Positions 12,401 to 22,842 are shown, counted from the first letter of the stretch. The stretch is 64,000 nt of DNA from Oopsacas minuta (GCA_024704765.1 JAKMXF010000088.1:496001-560000); one strand, 5' to 3'. The notes: generated by a model from the letters alone, not told the origin. Made by a program: numbers and translations.

Positions 12401-15314
12401 AGCTTGTATGGACATGATGCTTGTGTGAAAGCTCTTGTATTTCAGTCCCCAGCTAGAAAACTGAACCCTTACAACGAGAAAGGAGACACCCCTCTACACA
12501 TTGGTAAGTACAGTCAACTCCCGTTATGTCTAACACGGATATGTCGAAATAAGCGCTTATATCGGTTTAATTATCGCGGTCTCTTGAGCTTCGATATCAC
12601 AGGAGTTGTATAATTAACTTTTCTCTAGCTGCTAGATGGGGATATGAAGATATAGTAATACTGTTATTGGAATCTGGAGCTAGTTGGGAAGCTAGGAATA
12701 AAGACAAAGAAGTACCCAAGGATTGTGCACAGAATTCTGCTATTCAAACTGTATTTAAAGATTATATATTTAGAACTAGAGGTGCTGATGATATGCTTTA
12801 TGCAGCTGATTATAGCAAAAGAATGGTATGTATATACTTCAGAAACTATTCACTGAGCATGTTCATTCGTACGTATCTTATTATTTAATCTGTCAATTGG
12901 TTAGCGCGATTTTTGTGAGAAAGCTAGCCAAAGAGAGATTCATTCTTGTGCAAAATTTCCGGCATTCTTCATCATTATTTGTATGCTCGTTAATATACAT
13001 CATGAAGATCTATATGAAATATATTTGACTTGAAAGTATATATTGCAATTCATCTATCCTCTAAATCAGAGGTTCCCAATCTGTTCTAATATTTGCATTT
13101 ATGTACAAATACAAACATTTATAATTCTATTTTCCAAGACTCTACCTTCCCTAAAACGCTCCTCTACCTTCAGTAGTCCCATGGGGTTCAGACGGTCTAA
13201 CAACGTATTCCGTACTACAACATCTCTACAAATCAAGAAGAACCACATGATAGAAAGGGAAATGAACCTCGTATTCGATGCTATATCCACAGGCAAGGAG
13301 AACTTAGTTAGGGAAATGATGGGATGGGAGAAAACAGATATGACCTGTTCCATTGATACAGAATCTAGTTGTGAATTGAATAACAGTACTTGTAATGGAG
13401 TTTGTCATCCTCTATGTAAATGTATTAAATGTACAGCAGAGCAGAATACAGAGACAGGGCTTACTATAGCTATGGCTTCTAAATCTGGTAAGTTTCAATT
13501 TGGTAATTATAGTTGATTAATTAATAATATTTTCACACCTTTTTGGTATAATTAGAGATTAGGTTTCAATAGCTAAGCAGGCAGAAATGAGGCAAATGCA
13601 CTTCCCGTCTGTCATTTTATCTTCATAGACATCCTTTAACACACTTAATAAACATACCGTAAACTGGGGCTACTTTGGCCCACTGGGTTTGCTTTAGCCC
13701 AAATATTGAGATTTCCTTACGTATCGAATAGATATTATATTTGTATTCGAAATTGTCTACCAATATTTGAAATTCGTTAAAAATTTGGTAAGTCATATTC
13801 AAGTATAATACTGAATCTAATCTAGTTGCTTTGAAACTTTGATATTTGGGCTAAAGCAAACCCAGTGGGCCAAAGTAGCCCCAGACTACGGTATTTCAAA
13901 GTGGAGATTTTTCCATGAATTTGTATTACGATAATGAATTCCTTCCGCCAGCATGCTTAGACGGACATCATGTGGAGCTGAAACAAGTTTCTCATTAACA
14001 GAAGCCTTATCTGTATATTCTTTTTAGGGCAAACATTCCTACATATGGCTTGTCTCCATGGCAACTATTCCTTGTCAAAACTATTCATAATAAAAGGTGC
14101 AGATGTAAATACTCGTACATACGCACACAAACACACACCACTCCATTTAGCAGCACAATACAATCACAGTGGTGTAGTTAAACTCCTGATAGAGAACGGA
14201 GCTGAAATACACGCTAAGGACGTTAATGGCTGTACTCCACTTCATTACAGTGCTACAAATGGACACACAGACAGTGCATTAAGCCTCCTGGATAATGGAG
14301 CTAGTCCTAATGAGAATGATATTAGAAATAATATACCATTACATAATGCTGCTAAATGGGGGCATACTGTTATGGTAGAGTGTTTATTGGAACATGGGAG
14401 TTTAGTTGATAAATATAATGCTGATAGTTTAATGCCTATACAGGTGAGTCCTTTCTTTTGTTGTACTTGAACATGGATTGTCATTTTATCTAAGGGAAGG
14501 TTCAAACATTGTAGGCAAAAATTACTTACAAATATTTCATAATTTGCCTTTTCAAAATCTTTAAATTCAAGCCCAAATCATGCCTGTTCGGCCCCTTCAG
14601 GTTACCAATGTATTTAGATAACTCAATCAGATGAAGTGATTACAATTCTAGAATCTTATCAGAACAAACAGAAACGAGTGAGTGCAAGAAGGAATTCTCT
14701 AATTGACAGTCTTAATACTGAATCAGATATAACTTCATCTATGAATTATATACCAGTATCTCCTGTATCTGTACATGATAATATTAAGGTTAGAACTGTT
14801 AGTATACTCATACAGTGTACCGAAGCTCGAGGGATCGCGATAATTCCTCCTTCTATTTCGCCGAGGAAATATACGTTGCTTTGACGGTTTGGGACCATAT
14901 TTGTACAATTTCATACTTGGATATACTAAGGTATTTCTATATATCCGTGTTCTATATAACGGGATTTGGTTGTATACAGTAGAACAAAACTATGATAATA
15001 TTCAGTTAATCCTTGCCCCCTCAGGAAATGAATAATAGTGTACTTACTAACCGAATACGAATTATCTTCTTCCTATATAATTAGGACAAGGAAGATAATC
15101 CGTTTGGAGAATAGTTTGTTCTAATTGAAATTACGTGTTAAGTATTAACAAAGTCTTGTACTTGTAGACTGTTATTCCAGATCCACCAATAGAAGATCTC
15201 CGCCCTTACTCCAAATCAATCTTCACTATTCCTCAACTAACCTCTAAGACTAAAGTAGAAGCTGAGGTTGCTAGTACATACCTAACTGCTGGGCCTACTA
15301 CGTCGTTGACTTAA
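9443..15314 (+). CDS. ANKRD27: ANKRD27 (VARP): VPS9-domain, ankyrin-repeat endosomal protein
   Basis: VARP works on endosomes: its VPS9 domain is a GEF for Rab21, its ankyrin repeats bind Rab32/38 and VAMP7, and Cys-rich microdomains bind the retromer subunit VPS29. Exons: 9443-9815, 10029-10348, 10476-10724, 11032-11256, 11667-11987, 12153-12294, 12399-12503, 12629-12825, 13139-13487, 14028-14443, 14618-14788, 15168-15314. All splice phases agree and give 1004 residues (human 1050). The start MSYDEDLSRNP matches the vertebrate N-terminus. ILFEETFYN and CVDQPFEGE follow. The VPS9 region (about 230-385) includes FNFPKAKRELAK, NADDILPLLV and SSVEAAVEFL. Two zinc motifs are present, CHPLCTCDRC (436-445) and CHPLCKCIKC (733-742), each preceding a block of ankyrin repeats (TPLHLAxxxGH type). 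Introns 5 and 7 carry family A MITEs, intron 4 a hAT MITE and intron 9 a nested MITE pair. The exon model is inferred without transcripts. Confidence 0.94.
11462..11619. mobile_element. hAT-type MITE (family D)
   Basis: The ends CAGCGGTTCCTAACC and GGTTTGG...AACCACTG type form imperfect hAT-like inverted repeats. The flanks ATGTACGT and GTATCCGT resemble a decayed 8-bp target duplication. It lies in ANKRD27 intron 4. Related pieces occur at 13067-13085, 18471-18590, 22845-22957, 25521-25639, 36248-36411, 40481-40590 and 42403-42473. Confidence 0.75.
12014..12137. mobile_element. Family A MITE in ANKRD27 intron 5
   Basis: Ends CAGTTAACTCCAGTTATATC and GGAGTTGACTG are inverted repeats with TA on both sides (12012-12013, 12138-12139). 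The internal blocks aagggatcgcg and tttgggaccaaatttgtaca are shared with other family A copies. It takes up 124 of the 165 intron bases. Confidence 0.85.
12511..12608. mobile_element. Family A MITE filling ANKRD27 intron 7
   Basis: It starts CAGTCAACTCCCGTTATGTC right after the donor GTAAGTA, whose last TA is the insertion site, and ends CACAGGAGTTG before TATAATT. Only 7 nt lie before it and 20 nt after it in a 125-nt intron. Confidence 0.8.
13606..14001. mobile_element. Family E MITE split by another MITE
   Basis: The two halves (13606-13656 and 13892-14001) align in order to the family E copies at 33655-33903 and 56152-56437: cttcatagacatcctttaac, then tttttccatgaatttgta, then gtggagctgaaacaagtttc. 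They are interrupted by the family G element. It lies in ANKRD27 intron 9. Confidence 0.75.
13657..13891. mobile_element. Family G MITE with long inverted repeats
   Basis: The two ends are about 50-bp inverted repeats, starting CCGTAAACTGGGGCTACTTT on the left and the same with two mismatches on the right, flanked by TA. The terminal arms are far better conserved between themselves than in other families here, suggesting a recent insertion into the older family E copy. Confidence 0.85.
14812..14975. mobile_element. Degraded family A MITE in ANKRD27 intron 11
   Basis: Contains the internal family A blocks gaagctcgagggatcgcgat, gacggtttgggaccatattt and a right end ataacgggatttggttgta. The left terminal repeat is eroded. 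Confidence 0.6.
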
Positions 15315-15405
15315 TTGTTTGTTTGTTTATTTGTTGTATACTTTTGAAAATTTGTGTATATCGGCTAATGTAGTTCACTTTAATTATAAACATCTTTAGA
15401 GATTA

Positions 15406-15572
15406 CAGTCCAACTCCCGTTATCTCGAAGCTCAAGGGATCCTGATAGTTACTTCGATATAACCGATATGTTACTTTGAAGGTTTGGGACCAGATTTATA
15501 CAATTTCAAACTTTGATATATCGAATTAACTATCACGGTCTCTTCAGCTTCGATAATAACAGGATTTGACTG
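15406..15572. mobile_element. Family A MITE just upstream of PTDSS2
   Basis: Left end CAGTCCAACTCCCGTTATCT after TA, right end AACAGGATTTGACTG. The internal blocks are typical of the family. It ends only 22 bp before the PTDSS2 start codon, so it probably lies in the promoter or 5' UTR. Confidence 0.8.
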
Positions 15573-15594
15573 TTCTTATATTCGAATTAGTACA

Positions 15595-16878
15595 ATGTCT
15601 AAGAGACAAACTTCAAAGCAAAGCAAATTACTTATAGAACATCCAAATACTACCGAAATATCAGAATCAGAGACTCGCCAAAATGAAAAGCACTCAAACT
15701 CTAGAATACAAGAATCTAATACATATTTTTGGAGAGCACATACTGTTACTGCTCTCATTATCGTATCAGTAGTACTCGTATACGTCACAATGTTTGAAAT
15801 CCCATCAGCTGATAGCGCTTTCAACATGCGTAGAGGTGTAATCGCGGTTACTCTAGTGTTTATTCTAGTCGCGACTATACACATGCCTGATGGACCATTC
15901 CTAAGACCACATCCGGTTGTCTGGAGGCTTGTTATGAGTTGTAGTATTGTGTACCTGCTTTTTCTTATATTTTTATTGTTCCAGAATCATGATGACGTGA
16001 GGCAGTTCCTGGTTATTTTCGATCCTAAGTTAGGTCGTCCTCTCCCAGAGCGAACATACGCTGAAGATTGCCGTCTATATGTCCCGGAGAATGTAGAAAA
16101 TCCATATTTCAACATGTTTGATAAAATGGATGTTTTTGTACCTTGTCATTTCTTCGGTTGGTGGGTGAAAGCATTAATTTTGAGAGATTTTTGGATATTA
16201 AATATTCTGAGTTTCCTGTTCGAAATTATGGAATATTTATTGGAGCATCAGTTGCCGAATTTTGGTGAATGCTGGTGGGATCATTGGATCTTAGATTTCG
16301 TGTTTTGTAACGGTTTAGGTATATGTTTTGGGATGTTAACTCTACACTATCTGAGTGCAAAAACCTATCAATGGAGATCTCTATACAACATCCCTACATT
16401 CAAAGGGAAATTGAAACGAGCAATCGGTCAGTTTATGCCTTACAGTTGGACAAGTTTCCATTGGGGTTATATGGAGAGTTTGTATCGGTGGTTAGTGATT
16501 TGGTGTATTGTCCTATTCTGGATGGTAATGGAGCTAAACACATTCTATTTGAAAGCAATCCTCTGGGTCCCAGCTAACCATATACTTAATTTTTACCGCG
16601 TCACCCTGTACGCATTAATTGGATCAGTTTCTATCAGAGAAATGCATGATTATCTCGATGACAAGACAAATATATTTGGAAGGCAGGCGTGGATAACTGT
16701 GTTCCTTATAATTGTAGAGGTTTTGATAGAAATAAAGTTTGGAGAAGAGATATATAGTGTGCCATGGCCAAGATGGGTAGTAATCGTTATTGTTGGCTCA
16801 CTTATTGCCTGGTGTTTATACACGATTTTCTATTTCTACTCACTTGCGAAAATACATTCTACGAAAAAATCAAAATAA
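15595..16878 (+). CDS. PTDSS2: Phosphatidylserine synthase 2
   Basis: PSS enzymes of the ER/mitochondria-associated membrane exchange the head group of an existing phospholipid for L-serine; PSS2 prefers phosphatidylethanolamine. The intronless frame codes for 427 residues, slightly shorter than human PTDSS2 (487). After a polar N-terminus comes FFWRAHT-like YFWRAHTVTALI and a multi-pass membrane body. Conserved blocks are DGPFLRPHPVVWR, the region FDPKLGRPLPERTYAEDC, EHQLPNF.ECWWDHWILD with the charged catalytic cluster, CNGLGI, and ELNTFYLK. DPKLG..LPER, WWDHW and FYLK are the family signature. Similarity to PSS2 is closer than to PSS1 through the VPCHFFGWWVK and MEYLLEHQLPNF blocks. A MITE sits just upstream. 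Function is inferred from family; membrane topology was not computed. Confidence 0.93.
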   Translation: MSKRQTSKQSKLLIEHPNTTEISESETRQNEKHSNSRIQESNTYFWRAHTVTALIIVSVVLVYVTMFEIPSADSAFNMRRGVIAVTLVFILVATIHMPDGPFLRPHPVVWRLVMSCSIVYLLFLIFLLFQNHDDVRQFLVIFDPKLGRPLPERTYAEDCRLYVPENVENPYFNMFDKMDVFVPCHFFGWWVKALILRDFWILNILSFLFEIMEYLLEHQLPNFGECWWDHWILDFVFCNGLGICFGMLTLHYLSAKTYQWRSLYNIPTFKGKLKRAIGQFMPYSWTSFHWGYMESLYRWLVIWCIVLFWMVMELNTFYLKAILWVPANHILNFYRVTLYALIGSVSIREMHDYLDDKTNIFGRQAWITVFLIIVEVLIEIKFGEEIYSVPWPRWVVIVIVGSLIAWCLYTIFYFYSLAKIHSTKKSK

Positions 16879-16969
16879 TTCACGCAGATTTTATTTAGCA
16901 ACATTAATCAGATTTGTAGCGTTTATTCACCAAAATGATTTACAATTTATTTTAAGACACCTAGTATTA

Positions 16970-17125
16970 CAGTGTAACATCACAAACAGGGGCCTGTGGA
17001 AACGGGAAACTTCTGGAAACAGAATGAAAATAGATAGACGAATTTCTAGTCCCTTACAAATTACCCTCCACAAACGGAGGTAGCATTTTCCGCGTTCCTG
17101 GCATCCCGTTGGTGGAAGTTACAAT
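16970..17125. mobile_element. Family C MITE
   Basis: Ends CAGTGTAACATCACAAACAG and TTGGTGGAAGTTACAAT are inverted repeats at a TA site. Internal blocks acttctggaaac, ttctagtccc and ggtagcattttccg recur in all full-length family C copies. Confidence 0.8.
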
Positions 17126-17481
17126 ACTAAGAAAATATAAATGCGTTTGGACATGAAATTAGTATCGGATTAGGAAATTGTAGTTGTTGAGAGAAAATAT
17201 CCTATAGGAATATTTTCACAACCACCATTACACTTATTCGTGTACAGTGGTGTTCGTCTATTAATTAACACTATTCGCCTATTAGCACAAGTTTTTTTCA
17301 GGGATTTAGAGTTAAATTGTATTGGAAAGAATTCCTCTAATAGAAAGTTCGCGTATTAGCAAGGAATATTGGTGCAGAATACGACTTCCTAATCCGCCAA
17401 CTCCACTGTATTTCACTGATAAGATGGTGAAATAATGACAATAAATACACTCTTTAGATAGTTAGAATTAGAGCTTCTGAG

Positions 17482-20400
17482 ATGCCTAACTTATCAAAGT
17501 ATGCGAAAGTCCCGCAAGGGAAAATCCCTATTTCAATATTAATCGGGTTTACGAGTGCTGGTTTTCTAATCTACTTTGCAAGACAAATATTCCGTCGCTC
17601 TACTCCCAAACAAGGAACTTCTGGCATAAAAATATCTCCCCAGAAAAAAGCTCAAAGAGTATCGGTTGATATGAAATTCCTGAAGAATGTATACAAACTG
17701 TTACGTATCGCAGTACCAGGATTCTTTACTATGGAAATGTTCTATCTCATAATAGTAGCTATTGGTTTGCTAGCTCGTACTTACAGTGATTTATGGATTA
17801 TTTCTAATGGGACTGCTATTGAGAGTTCTATTATTGATAGAAATCCATATAGAATGAAGAAAAATGTAAGTTGGAGGGATGTACACTTTTTGAACATATT
17901 TTTGAGTGTCATATCCTTTTCATATATTCATACTCTATTTAATAGTCGTTTCATTAGGTCAAAATGGTTAAATCGAGTCTACTGTTATTACATAACTCTT
18001 GTACTTTTCTGTAGTTAACCAAGTTCATCATTGCAATGCCGATAATATCAATAATAAACAACATTCTCAAATACGGTACATCAGAATGCAAGATAAGATT
18101 CAGAAAAAGAATTACTGACTGTTTATTTGCTAGCTACCTTCACAAACAAACTTACTACAAAATGTCAAATATTGACAATCGTATTTCTAATGCTGATCAG
18201 CTGCTTACTCAAGATATAGAGAAGTTCTCTGATACTCTAGCAGAGTTATACTCAAATCTCAGTCAACCTATTCTCAATATTATTCTATTCTCTTCTATAT
18301 TGGCTAGGAATGTAGGGATAGATGCTCCTTTTAATGTGCTGGTGTATATGGTTATATCTGGCATATTTCTTACTGTACTTAGAAGACCTGTAAGTTATAT
18401 CCGTAGATATTACAATATACTCCGCTTAATAGAGCAACCAGTTAATTTCGTAGTTCACAAGATTTTTCATCCGTAGCCCCTTATACCAATTTTAACAATT
18501 CTTAGACCCCCTTCCATAGGCTGTAAAACAAATTTTGAGATCCTGCGGACTTGCTGTCGTTTGTAGGCCGCCAAGGTGTCCATAGATCCGAGTAGAACTC
18601 GGTTAATACATAAGACTTCTCTCAAACTTGTTTCCCGAAGGAGTACTTCTTATCCGAGTTCTACAGATATTCTATCGTTTAGGTCGGAGGCATGACAGCT
18701 AGAGAACAACAACTAGAGGGAGAATTCCGTTACGTAAACTCTCGTATTATAACTAACTCAGAAGAGATAGCTTTCTATCAAGGAGATGACAGAGAGAAGG
18801 AGACAGTAGATACATATTTTTCAAGACTAATATCTCATCTCAGAGAATTAATAGGATTTCATCTCGTAATGGGATTTATAGATCATATAGTAGCTAAGTA
18901 TATGGCTACAACTATAGGTTATTTGTCTGTGTCTATTCCATTTATGGATCTTACTACTGTGAAGTTTCTGAATGCTAGCCCGGAAAAATTGAGAGAGGAT
19001 TATTATATGTCAGTATACCCTCAACTCCAGTTATATCGAACACGGATATATCGAGATACCCGCTTATACCAAAGTCTTTAAATTGTACAAATATGATCCT
19101 AAACTGTCTAAGTAATTATCGCGGTCCCTTGAACTTCGATATAACAGGAGTTGATTGTAATACTTATTTTGTATGTTTTTACCAAATATTTGTAGAATTC
19201 CTTCCTATTATACAGTTTAACCTCCACGTTACACTGTATTTATGCATACTGTTTGTTATAGGTCAGGTCGCCATCTAGTAAGGCTAGCTCAAGCAGTAGG
19301 ACGATTAGTACTAGCTGGCCGTGAGATGACACGACTAGCTGGTTACACACAGAGAGTTATACAACTCCGTGACGTCATGTTAGAGTTAGAACATGGGAAA
19401 TATGAACGTACAATGATACAGCCTAAAGAAGGAGAAGCTCCCCTGATACCAGGGTCTGGTCGCATCATCACACAAGACAGAGTTATACGATTTGAAGGAG
19501 TACCGCTAGTTACACCTAATGGAGACTGTCTAGTCAGATCTCTTGACTTTGAAGTAAGTTATGATAACTTGTTTCAGTTCCATGTAATGTCTATCTAAGC
19601 ATACTAGCGAAATTTCATATCTCATTATTCTATGACGTTATCATACTACAAATTGGCCAATTCATGGAAATTTTCAACTTCTAAATATGTTATTTAAGCG
19701 TGTTAAAGGAGGTCTGTGAAGATAAAGTCAGTGCTGTTAGTTAGTAAATATATTGTGTAGTTGAATTTCCCATAATTACAATATTAATGAGGCAGGTAAA
19801 CTTGATGCGATGTGATGGAGCTGAAACAAGTTTACAACTTCCAGTAGTATTATTTTTATTTAACATTCCATTGCTCCATCTAGGTAACCTCGGGTATGAA
19901 CGTGCTTGTGTGTGGTCCGAATGGTTGCGGAAAGAGCTCACTATTCAGGATCCTAGGAGAGCTATGGCCCTTGTTTGGCGGTCAGCTGACTAAACCTCAT
20001 AGAAGTAACCTGTTCTACATACCACAGAGACCGTATATGACTATTGGTACATTCAGGGATCAGCTGATATATCCAGACACTCAAGTAGATATGGAAGCTA
20101 AGGGAGTTAATGATAATGATCTGATGCAATATCTGGAACAGGTGAGTTAAGAAATCCCCTTATTAGTTTTTAATCATACATAAATGGTGGATTTAGTATA
20201 TCTGCTTGAATGTTGACCTACGTCATTTTGTTTCTAAAACGTACTTAATCCACCATCCATGGTTACATGTGTAAGTGTGAAACTCCATAAACTGGGCCTG
20301 TGAAAACGGGGGAACTTTTGTTGAGGTAACACTGTTTAATCGGCTCAAATTGTCCCTAAGTGACCCTATTTATCAATTACTGTACTTATAGGTACAACTA

Positions 20401-20727
20401 ACTAATCTCCTGGAACGTGAAGATGGTTGGGATGCTATACACGACTGGATGGACGTACTGAGTGGAGGAGAGAAGCAACGAGTAGCAATGGCTCGTCTCT
20501 TCTACCACCACCCTCAATTTGCTATCCTAGACGAATGCACTAGTGCTGTAAGCATGGACGTAGAAGCTTCAATGTATCAGCATTGTAGGAAGGAAGGGAT
20601 TACGCTATTCACTGTATCGCATAGAAAATCCTTATGGCAACACCATGAGTATGTTATACAGTTTGATAGTAGGGGTGACTATGAATTTAAGAAGATTGAT
20701 GAGGCTACCGATGAGTTTGGTACCTGA
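17482..20727 (+). CDS. ABCD3: Peroxisomal half-ABC transporter ABCD3 (PMP70)
   Basis: ABCD3 dimerises in the peroxisomal membrane and imports long-chain and branched acyl-CoAs and bile-acid precursors. Exons: 17482-17865, 18015-18389, 18683-19008, 19262-19553, 19884-20141, 20392-20727; phases agree and give 656 residues (human 659). The N-terminus has one hydrophobic stretch and a basic region (peroxisome targeting, about 20-60). The transmembrane half contains SRTY.D.W-like [27 protein letters not shown] and the EAA-like loop [12 protein letters not shown]. The nucleotide-binding domain has Walker [10 protein letters not shown] (470-478), the signature LSGGEKQR (568-575), Walker [11 protein letters not shown] and the switch histidine in [10 protein letters not shown]. 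Exon 3 must end at 19008 so that AT + GTCAGGT rebuilds Met-Ser-Gly. Intron 3 holds a family A MITE and intron 4 an inverted family E MITE. Confidence 0.95.
18591..18663. mobile_element. Degraded family F MITE in ABCD3 intron 2
   Basis: The ends agtagaactcggttaata and cttatccgagttctac are inverted repeats and match the intact family F element at 58422-58571. It abuts a hAT-like fragment (18471-18590). Confidence 0.6.
19018..19157. mobile_element. Family A MITE in ABCD3 intron 3
   Basis: Begins CCCTCAACTCCAGTTATATC ten bases after the splice donor and ends ACAGGAGTTGATTG before TA. Internal blocks aaattgtacaaatatg and aattatcgcggtcccttga are typical. Confidence 0.8.
19622..19848. mobile_element. 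Family E MITE, inverted, in ABCD3 intron 4
   Basis: Reads as the reverse complement of the copy at 33655-33903: attattctatgacgttatca, ccaattcatggaaattttca, then tggagctgaaacaagttt. Confidence 0.75.
20186..20264. mobile_element. Family H MITE in ABCD3 intron 5
   Basis: The ends aatggtggatttagtatatc and aatccaccatccatggtta are inverted repeats. Longer relatives occur at 47036-47157 and 49489-49616. A degraded family C piece follows at 20275-20333. Confidence 0.65.
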
Positions 20728-20866
20728 TTTAGTTGAATGTGTTTCAAGAAATGTGGAATTTTTTTTGAAACATTAATTGTATCTAATTTTAGGTTTTTGT
20801 ATTTAATGATTGATCGTTTAATGTATCCATTCAATCTTTTTCATTCTTAAACATATTTATATCTTA

Positions 20867-20943
20867 CAGTGTAACCGACACAAACGGGACGCTAGGACGC
20901 CGAAAATGCTATCTCGTTTCCTCGTTTGTGGAGGTTTCGTGGT
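20867..20943. mobile_element. Short family C MITE between ABCD3 and ETFB
   Basis: Starts CAGTGTAACCGACACAAACG after TA and ends CTCGTTTGTGGAGGTTTCGT; an internally deleted copy of about 77 bp. The rest of the 20728-21176 gap shows nothing recognisable. Confidence 0.7.
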
Positions 20944-21176
20944 AGTATTTAGGAGTACGATCAGTCCTCCCTTCGATAATCACCTCCCTCACTGAGGAGT
21001 GTAGCGAAATTCCAAAGTAACCATGGAAACTGGGACATAATTATTTTCTAACGTCATAGAAGCACGTCAGCGGAGTTTGTGAATAGATTCATGTATAGAA
21101 TGCTATGATAATTCATGATGTGTAGTATATTATTTATTCGCCTTTGGTATTTTAAATTAGATACATTCAATTTGCC

Positions 21177-22107
21177 ATGTCCCGTCGTATCCTAGTTGGT
21201 TGCAAAAGAGTTATAGACTATGCAGTAAAGATACGAGTTAAACCAGACAAAACAGGAGTAGTAACCGAAGGAGTAAAACACTCCATGAATCCCTTTGATG
21301 AAATTGCCCTAGAGGAAGCGATTAGACTCAAAGAGAAGAAAATAGCTTCAGAAATTGTAGTAGTTAGTTGTGGGCCCTCTCAATGTCAAGAGACACTAAG
21401 AACAGCCCTAGCTATGGGGGCGGATAGAGGTATACACGTAGAAGTACCTAATCCAGAGTATGAAGGTTTACAACCCTTAGCTGTAGCTAGGATATTACAG
21501 AGACTCAGTGAAAGAGAGAAGATTGATATAGTGATACTAGGTAACCATTGTAATGTTATATTATAATTACATTCACGGATATATCCCAAACCGTCAAAGT
21601 AGCATAAATTACATCAGATATATATAGAACTAAACATATATTTTCGCGGTCCCTTGAGCTTCGATATGACGGTAGTCGGCTGTATATTATTCATCTTATC
21701 TAGGTAAACAAGCTATAGATGATGATTGTAACCAAACAGGACAGATTCTATCAGGAATGTTAGACTGGCCAATAGGTACATTCGTATCTAAAGTAGAAGT
21801 AGAAGGAGAGAGAATAAATCTCACCAGAGAGATAGATGGAGGTCTAGAAGAGATCAGTGTAGGTATACCTTGCGTCATAACAGCTGATCTCAGGCTTAAC
21901 GAGCCCAGATATGCTACGTTACCGAATATAATGAAAGCTAAGAAAAAGAAACTTGATGTGTGTAAGCCTGGTGATCTAGGGGTTGATATCACTCCCAGGT
22001 TGATAGTAGTCAGTGTTGAGGAGCCTCCGGTTAGGGAAGCGGGAGTGAAAGTAGAAGATGCACAGTCTTTATTCGATGTACTCAAGAAAGAAGGACATTT
22101 TAATTAG
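21177..22107 (+). CDS. ETFB: Electron transfer flavoprotein subunit beta
   Basis: ETFB pairs with ETFA in the mitochondrial matrix and passes electrons from acyl-CoA dehydrogenases to ETF:ubiquinone oxidoreductase. Two exons, 21177-21540 and 21704-22107, join in phase 1 and give 255 residues, the same length as the human subunit. Visible blocks: [20 protein letters not shown] at the N-terminus, [18 protein letters not shown] (the adenosine/AMP-binding fold), [19 protein letters not shown], then the ETFB signature region after the intron: [39 protein letters not shown] and MKAKKKK, the conserved segment that carries regulatory methylated lysines and docks dehydrogenases. As in other animals, there is no classic cleavable presequence. 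The intron holds a family A MITE and is flanked by an 8-bp direct repeat (see findings). Confidence 0.97.
21570..21682. mobile_element. Degraded family A MITE in the ETFB intron
   Basis: Internal blocks tcccaaaccgtcaaagtagc and cgcggtcccttgagcttcga are diagnostic; the right end gtagtcggctg precedes TA. It makes up 113 of the 163 intron bases. Confidence 0.75.
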
Positions 22108-22247
22108 TTAGAGTTATGTTGCATAGCGAGTTTGTAACTATGTATTTAATATCAGTCGTGTTTTCGCTTGTTATAATTCGTCTAATAGCAAAATCTGCAT
22201 ATTAGCAACCAAAATTCATGCGAAACTTGTTACTATAAATAGCAAAA

Positions 22248-22842
22248 ATGAATCCACACTATCACATGTCAGGGCCCCCTCCTCCTCCACCTGGTTACCC
22301 CATGGGTGTTGAACAGTACGGGTACACTCAAGGAATGCAAGACCCCTGGGGAGCTCCTCCGCCACCTCCACCAGGTGCCAATTACCCCCCTCAACCTCCT
22401 CCCCCTGGTATGTTACCTCAAGATTGGAACCAGCCTCCAATCCCTCCTCCCAATAGCGAGCTAGCTAATCAAACATCTGGTAAGTTTAATACGTCAACTC
22501 TCAAAATACAAAACACGGAAATATCGAAGTAATTATCGCGGTCCCTTGAGCTTCGATATAACGGGAATTTAGTGTATGTATTTTTATTGTTGGTTTATTT
22601 TAGGTGTTTTGGATGATCAAAGATACTCTCCTACATTCCCTGATGTTGATGAGAAGCCAGACATAGAGGAGGTAGAACAACCAGAACCACTACCTCCTGC
22701 ACCTCCCTCCAAGTGGACATCCGCTCCTGAGCCTCCTGAGATCACACGAGAGGAGCTGGAGAGGATGAGAGACTCATTTGGTGAGCCGTTAGCTAATAGA
22801 AATATTAATAGATGTCCTTATATTGGAAAATGGTCCAATTAA
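22248..22842 (+). CDS. Small proline-rich protein, family not recognised
   Basis: Two exons, 22248-22479 and 22604-22842, join in phase 1 to give 156 residues. I do not recognise the family. The first half is dominated by proline runs (GPPPPPPGYPMG, GAPPPPPPGANYPPQPPPPG) with Gly, Tyr, Gln and Trp, typical of RNA-processing or WW/EVH1-binding low-complexity regions. The second half is acidic (DVDEKPDIEEVEQPEP), then TSAPEPPEITREELERMRDS, a short possible helix, and a compact end (NRCPYIGKWSN) with one Cys. There is no signal peptide or membrane segment. It is 140 bp downstream of ETFB in the same direction. The intron contains a family A MITE that fills 83 of 124 bases. The C-terminus could continue in an unseen exon. 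Confidence 0.6.
22492..22574. mobile_element. Family A MITE in the proline-rich gene intron
   Basis: Begins CGTCAACTCTC at a TA 12 bases after the donor and carries gaagtaattatcgcggtccc and cttcgatataacggga, ending before TA at 22575-22576. Confidence 0.75.
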
